Source: an uncultured beta proteobacterium (GTDB taxonomy: Bacteria > Pseudomonadota > Gammaproteobacteria > Burkholderiales > Burkholderiaceae). From it: DNA of 7,713 nucleotides. Position numbers and translations under genes: made by a program. Location of the stretch: NCBI GenBank assembly GCA_903930665.1, contig CAIYZI010000401.1, forward strand, positions 1 to 7,713, written 5' to 3'. Each line of letters begins with the position of its first letter. Within the stretch, counting starts at the first letter, position 1. Positions 5,924 through 7,713 of this stretch are shown here, piece after piece. The notes under the pieces are model-generated. The model saw nothing but the letters and a program-made list of their open reading frames with translations. It was not told where the DNA came from and made no database searches.

Positions 5924-6568
5924 ATGGCGATCTTAGTAAAGCATCTAGGTCTTGCGGATTACGCTTCAACATATGAAGCAATGCGATTATTTACGCAGCA
6001 AAGAACCAGTGATACCCCTGATGAGATTTGGATCTTAGAGCACCCCCCTGTCTTTACGCTTGGGCTTGCAGGCGATGCAAGTAATCTGCACTCCCCTAGC
6101 AATCAAATTCCTCTGGTACAGGTCGATCGAGGAGGTGAAATTACATATCATGGCCCTGGGCAAATCGTCGTGTATCTTTTGTTAGATCTTCGCCGTTTAT
6201 CTATCTTTGTTAAAGAATTGGTTTCCCGAATAGAGCAGGCTGTGATCGATACCCTTGCTGATTTTGGGCTTTTGGCTGAGCGACATCTTGGCGCCCCAGG
6301 CATTTATGTGGCAAATCAAGATGGGCTTGCGTTGGAATGGCGCGGAGCAAAAATTGCTGCTTTGGGCCTAAAAGTGTCAAAAAGCTGCTCTTATCATGGC
6401 CTAGCACTCAATGTGGCAACAAATCTCGAGGCTTTTGGGCGTATTCATCCCTGCGGATATGAGGGTTTGAAGACGGTTGATATGCAAACACTCGGGATCA
6501 AGGACAATATACAGATTATTAGTCAAACGCTTTTAGGGCATTTACAAAAGCAACTTATTTCATCATGA
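5924..6568 (+). CDS. lipB: Lipoyl(octanoyl) transferase LipB
   Basis: This 214-aa cytoplasmic enzyme moves the octanoyl group from octanoyl-ACP to a lysine of the lipoyl domains of pyruvate and 2-oxoglutarate dehydrogenases and the glycine cleavage H protein. The motifs are complete: EHPPVFTLG (39-47), RGGEITYHGPGQ (69-80), the catalytic Lys in GAKIAALGLKV (K143), CSYHGLALNV (155-164) and the acyl-thioester Cys in IHPCGYEGL (C177). The length is normal. The start lacks a visible ribosome site. Directly before it, an in-frame ATG at 5906 gives MTIAH and then TAA, abutting the ATG used here. The stop overlaps the lipA start by 4 nt (ATGA), so lipB and lipA are translationally coupled. Confidence 0.95.
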   Translation: MAILVKHLGLADYASTYEAMRLFTQQRTSDTPDEIWILEHPPVFTLGLAGDASNLHSPSNQIPLVQVDRGGEITYHGPGQIVVYLLLDLRRLSIFVKELVSRIEQAVIDTLADFGLLAERHLGAPGIYVANQDGLALEWRGAKIAALGLKVSKSCSYHGLALNVATNLEAFGRIHPCGYEGLKTVDMQTLGIKDNIQIISQTLLGHLQKQLISS

Positions 6569-7578
6569 CCATAGATAAAACAGAAAAAGAGACAAGCGTA
6601 GAAGTCCGGCAGGATTTAAATTACGACGCTTCTCGCAAGCAGAAGTCGAGTGAGAAAACTGCACGCATTCCTATCAAGATAGTTCCATTGGAGCAGGTGC
6701 TCAAAAAACCTGATTGGATTCGGGTGAGGGCTGCGTCTGGTAATTCGCGTTTCTCCGAAATTAAAAAGATTTTGCGTGAGAATGAATTAGTAACTGTCTG
6801 TGAGGAAGCAAGTTGCCCTAATATTGGCGAATGCTTTGGCAAAGGTACTGCTACCTTCATGATCATGGGCGATAAATGCACTCGACGCTGCCCTTTTTGT
6901 GATGTGGGTCATGGGCGCCCAGATCCCCTAGATCAAAAAGAGCCCGCTAATTTAGCGCGTACTATCGCTGCATTAAAACTGAACTATGTGGTGATTACTA
7001 GCGTGGACCGTGACGATTTACGTGATGGTGGTGCCATGCATTATGTAGATTGCATTTCTCAATCAAGAGAGCTGTCACCTACTACACGTATTGAAGTATT
7101 GGTTCCGGATTTTCGTGGGCGCTTAGAAAAGGCTTTGGATATTTTTTCACAGCATGCGCCGCAAGGATTGCCTGATGTCATGAACCATAACTTAGAAACA
7201 GTACCTCGCTTGTATAAGCAAGCGCGTCCAGGTGCCGATTATGCGCATTCGCTCAAGCTCTTAAAGGATTTTAAAGAGCGCTTTCCCGGTATTCCCACTA
7301 AGAGTGGTTTGATGGTTGGTTTAGGTGAGACGGATGAAGAGATTTTAGAGGTCATGCGTGATATGCGTGCGCACAAAATAGATATGTTAACTATCGGCCA
7401 GTATCTAGCTCCATCAGGGCATCATTTACCCGTACAGCGCTATGTACATCCTGATGTCTTTAAGCATTTTGAAGAAGAGGCTTATGCAATGGGCTTCTCG
7501 CATGCTGCCGTTGGTGCCATGGTTCGCTCTAGCTACCATGCAGATCAACAGGCGCATGGGGCGGGAGTTGTTGTGTGA
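6565..7578 (+). CDS. lipA: Lipoyl synthase LipA (radical SAM)
   Basis: This 337-aa radical-SAM enzyme inserts two sulfurs at C6 and C8 of protein-bound octanoyl groups, finishing lipoate after LipB. Both iron-sulfur sites are intact. The auxiliary [4Fe-4S] cluster, the sacrificial sulfur source, uses C79, C84 and C90 in the CX4CX5C pattern. The SAM-binding cluster uses C105, C109 and C112 (CTRRCPFC). The C-terminal RSSY (321-324) carries the Ser that ligates the auxiliary cluster. The roughly 45-residue polar N-terminus is typical of betaproteobacterial LipA. The ATG overlaps the lipB stop. The protein ends GAGVVV just before a repeat array, so the last residues may have been altered by an insertion, but all catalytic motifs are present and I expect it to be functional. 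Confidence 0.96.
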   Translation: MTIDKTEKETSVEVRQDLNYDASRKQKSSEKTARIPIKIVPLEQVLKKPDWIRVRAASGNSRFSEIKKILRENELVTVCEEASCPNIGECFGKGTATFMIMGDKCTRRCPFCDVGHGRPDPLDQKEPANLARTIAALKLNYVVITSVDRDDLRDGGAMHYVDCISQSRELSPTTRIEVLVPDFRGRLEKALDIFSQHAPQGLPDVMNHNLETVPRLYKQARPGADYAHSLKLLKDFKERFPGIPTKSGLMVGLGETDEEILEVMRDMRAHKIDMLTIGQYLAPSGHHLPVQRYVHPDVFKHFEEEAYAMGFSHAAVGAMVRSSYHADQQAHGAGVVV

Positions 7579-7588
7579 ATTCCAAAGG

Positions 7589-7642
7589 TAATTTCTAACG
7601 TACATCGTTATTTTCTAACTTACATAGCTATTTTCTAATAGC
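7589..7642. repeat. Tandem ~20-bp repeats downstream of lipA (about 2.7 copies)
   Basis: The units are at 7589-7608, 7609-7628 and a partial at 7629-7642. The consensus is TATTTTCTAACNTACATNGC; units 1 and 2 differ at a few positions, and unit 3 keeps TATTTTCTAA. The array begins 10 nt after the lipA stop. Short direct repeats like this are typical of transposase-binding sites at the ends of some DDE elements (for example IS21-type or Tn7/Mu-like). They could also be an unrelated non-coding repeat. Confidence 0.65.
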
Positions 7643-7664
7643 CAAAATCTAATCAACCTGAACT

Positions 7665-7713
7665 TCATTTAACGATATATGTTGCAGTATTCTCACGCTT
7701 AGTTCCTTCTGTA
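7665..7713 (-). CDS. Possible C-terminal tail of a minus-strand ORF
   Basis: On the minus strand the frame entering at the window edge reads TEGTKRENTATYIVK and stops with TGA at 7667-7665. Fifteen codons are too few to identify a family or to show the frame is coding. It points toward lipA, and the tandem repeats lie between the two. If real, it would be convergent with lipA and could be the last gene of an insertion element. Confidence 0.25.
   Translation of the reverse strand, partial: TEGTKRENTATYIVK

Larger units (their letters stand above)
7574..7713. mobile_element. Possible terminus of an insertion element (cut by the window end)
   Basis: This is a tentative call. A TGTG-starting sequence runs over the lipA stop into the tandem 20-bp repeats, followed by a short non-coding stretch and what may be the tail of a minus-strand ORF pointing toward lipA. 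That layout (TG-starting end, repeated binding sites, then the 3' end of a transposition gene) resembles IS21-type element ends. No transposase motif lies inside the window and the boundary at 7574 is a guess. A plain intergenic region is the alternative. Confidence 0.25.

Noticed and set aside
7589..7642. CRISPR array
   Set aside because: The units are contiguous 20-bp tandem repeats without unique spacers and there are no cas genes.

Overview
The window is a chimera of two unrelated genomes. Bases 1 to about 2570 are an apparently complete macronuclear 'nanochromosome' of a hypotrich ciliate (Oxytricha/Stylonychia type). The rest, about 2571 to 7713, is a betaproteobacterial chromosome segment that looks like Polynucleobacter or a close Burkholderiaceae relative. 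I infer the bacterial assignment from protein resemblance and gene order, without a database search.

Ciliate part. The left end is exactly (C4A4)2C4, 20 nt. The right end at 2536-2570 is (G4T4)4G3, 35 nt. Both are in the orientation expected for chromosome ends. Two tandem minus-strand genes fill the space between them, and they appear only when TAA and TAG are read as Gln with TGA as the sole stop. The first-transcribed (2492 to 1170) encodes a 440-aa Gln/Asn/Ser-rich protein I do not recognise. The second (1104 to 91) encodes a 337-aa HAD-fold pyrimidine 5'-nucleotidase of the cytosolic 5'-nucleotidase III (UMPH-1) type. No in-frame TGA interrupts either ORF, which argues against Euplotes (TGA = Cys), the usual ciliate host of Polynucleobacter. 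Standard-code gene finding sees this whole region as empty.

Bacterial part. Right after the telomere lies the first 21 codons of a minus-strand coaX (type III pantothenate kinase), cut off by the junction. Its ATG overlaps the stop of birA (biotin-protein ligase, minus strand). Divergent from birA is a tightly packed plus-strand cluster: vanZ-like membrane protein, thioredoxin-like [2Fe-2S] ferredoxin, alpha/beta hydrolase, DUF493 (YbeD-type) protein, lipB and lipA. Gaps are 11-24 nt, and lipB and lipA overlap by 4 nt. The theme is cofactor attachment and synthesis: BirA attaches biotin, CoaX starts CoA synthesis, and LipB plus LipA build protein-bound lipoate.

Right edge. Immediately after lipA, about 2.7 copies of a 20-bp tandem repeat and the possible tail of a minus-strand ORF suggest the end of an insertion element, but the window stops before this can be identified.

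The most notable content is the hidden two-gene nanochromosome, the genetic-code signal, the telomere/bacterium junction (most likely a cloning, amplification or assembly artefact) and the repeat array after lipA.
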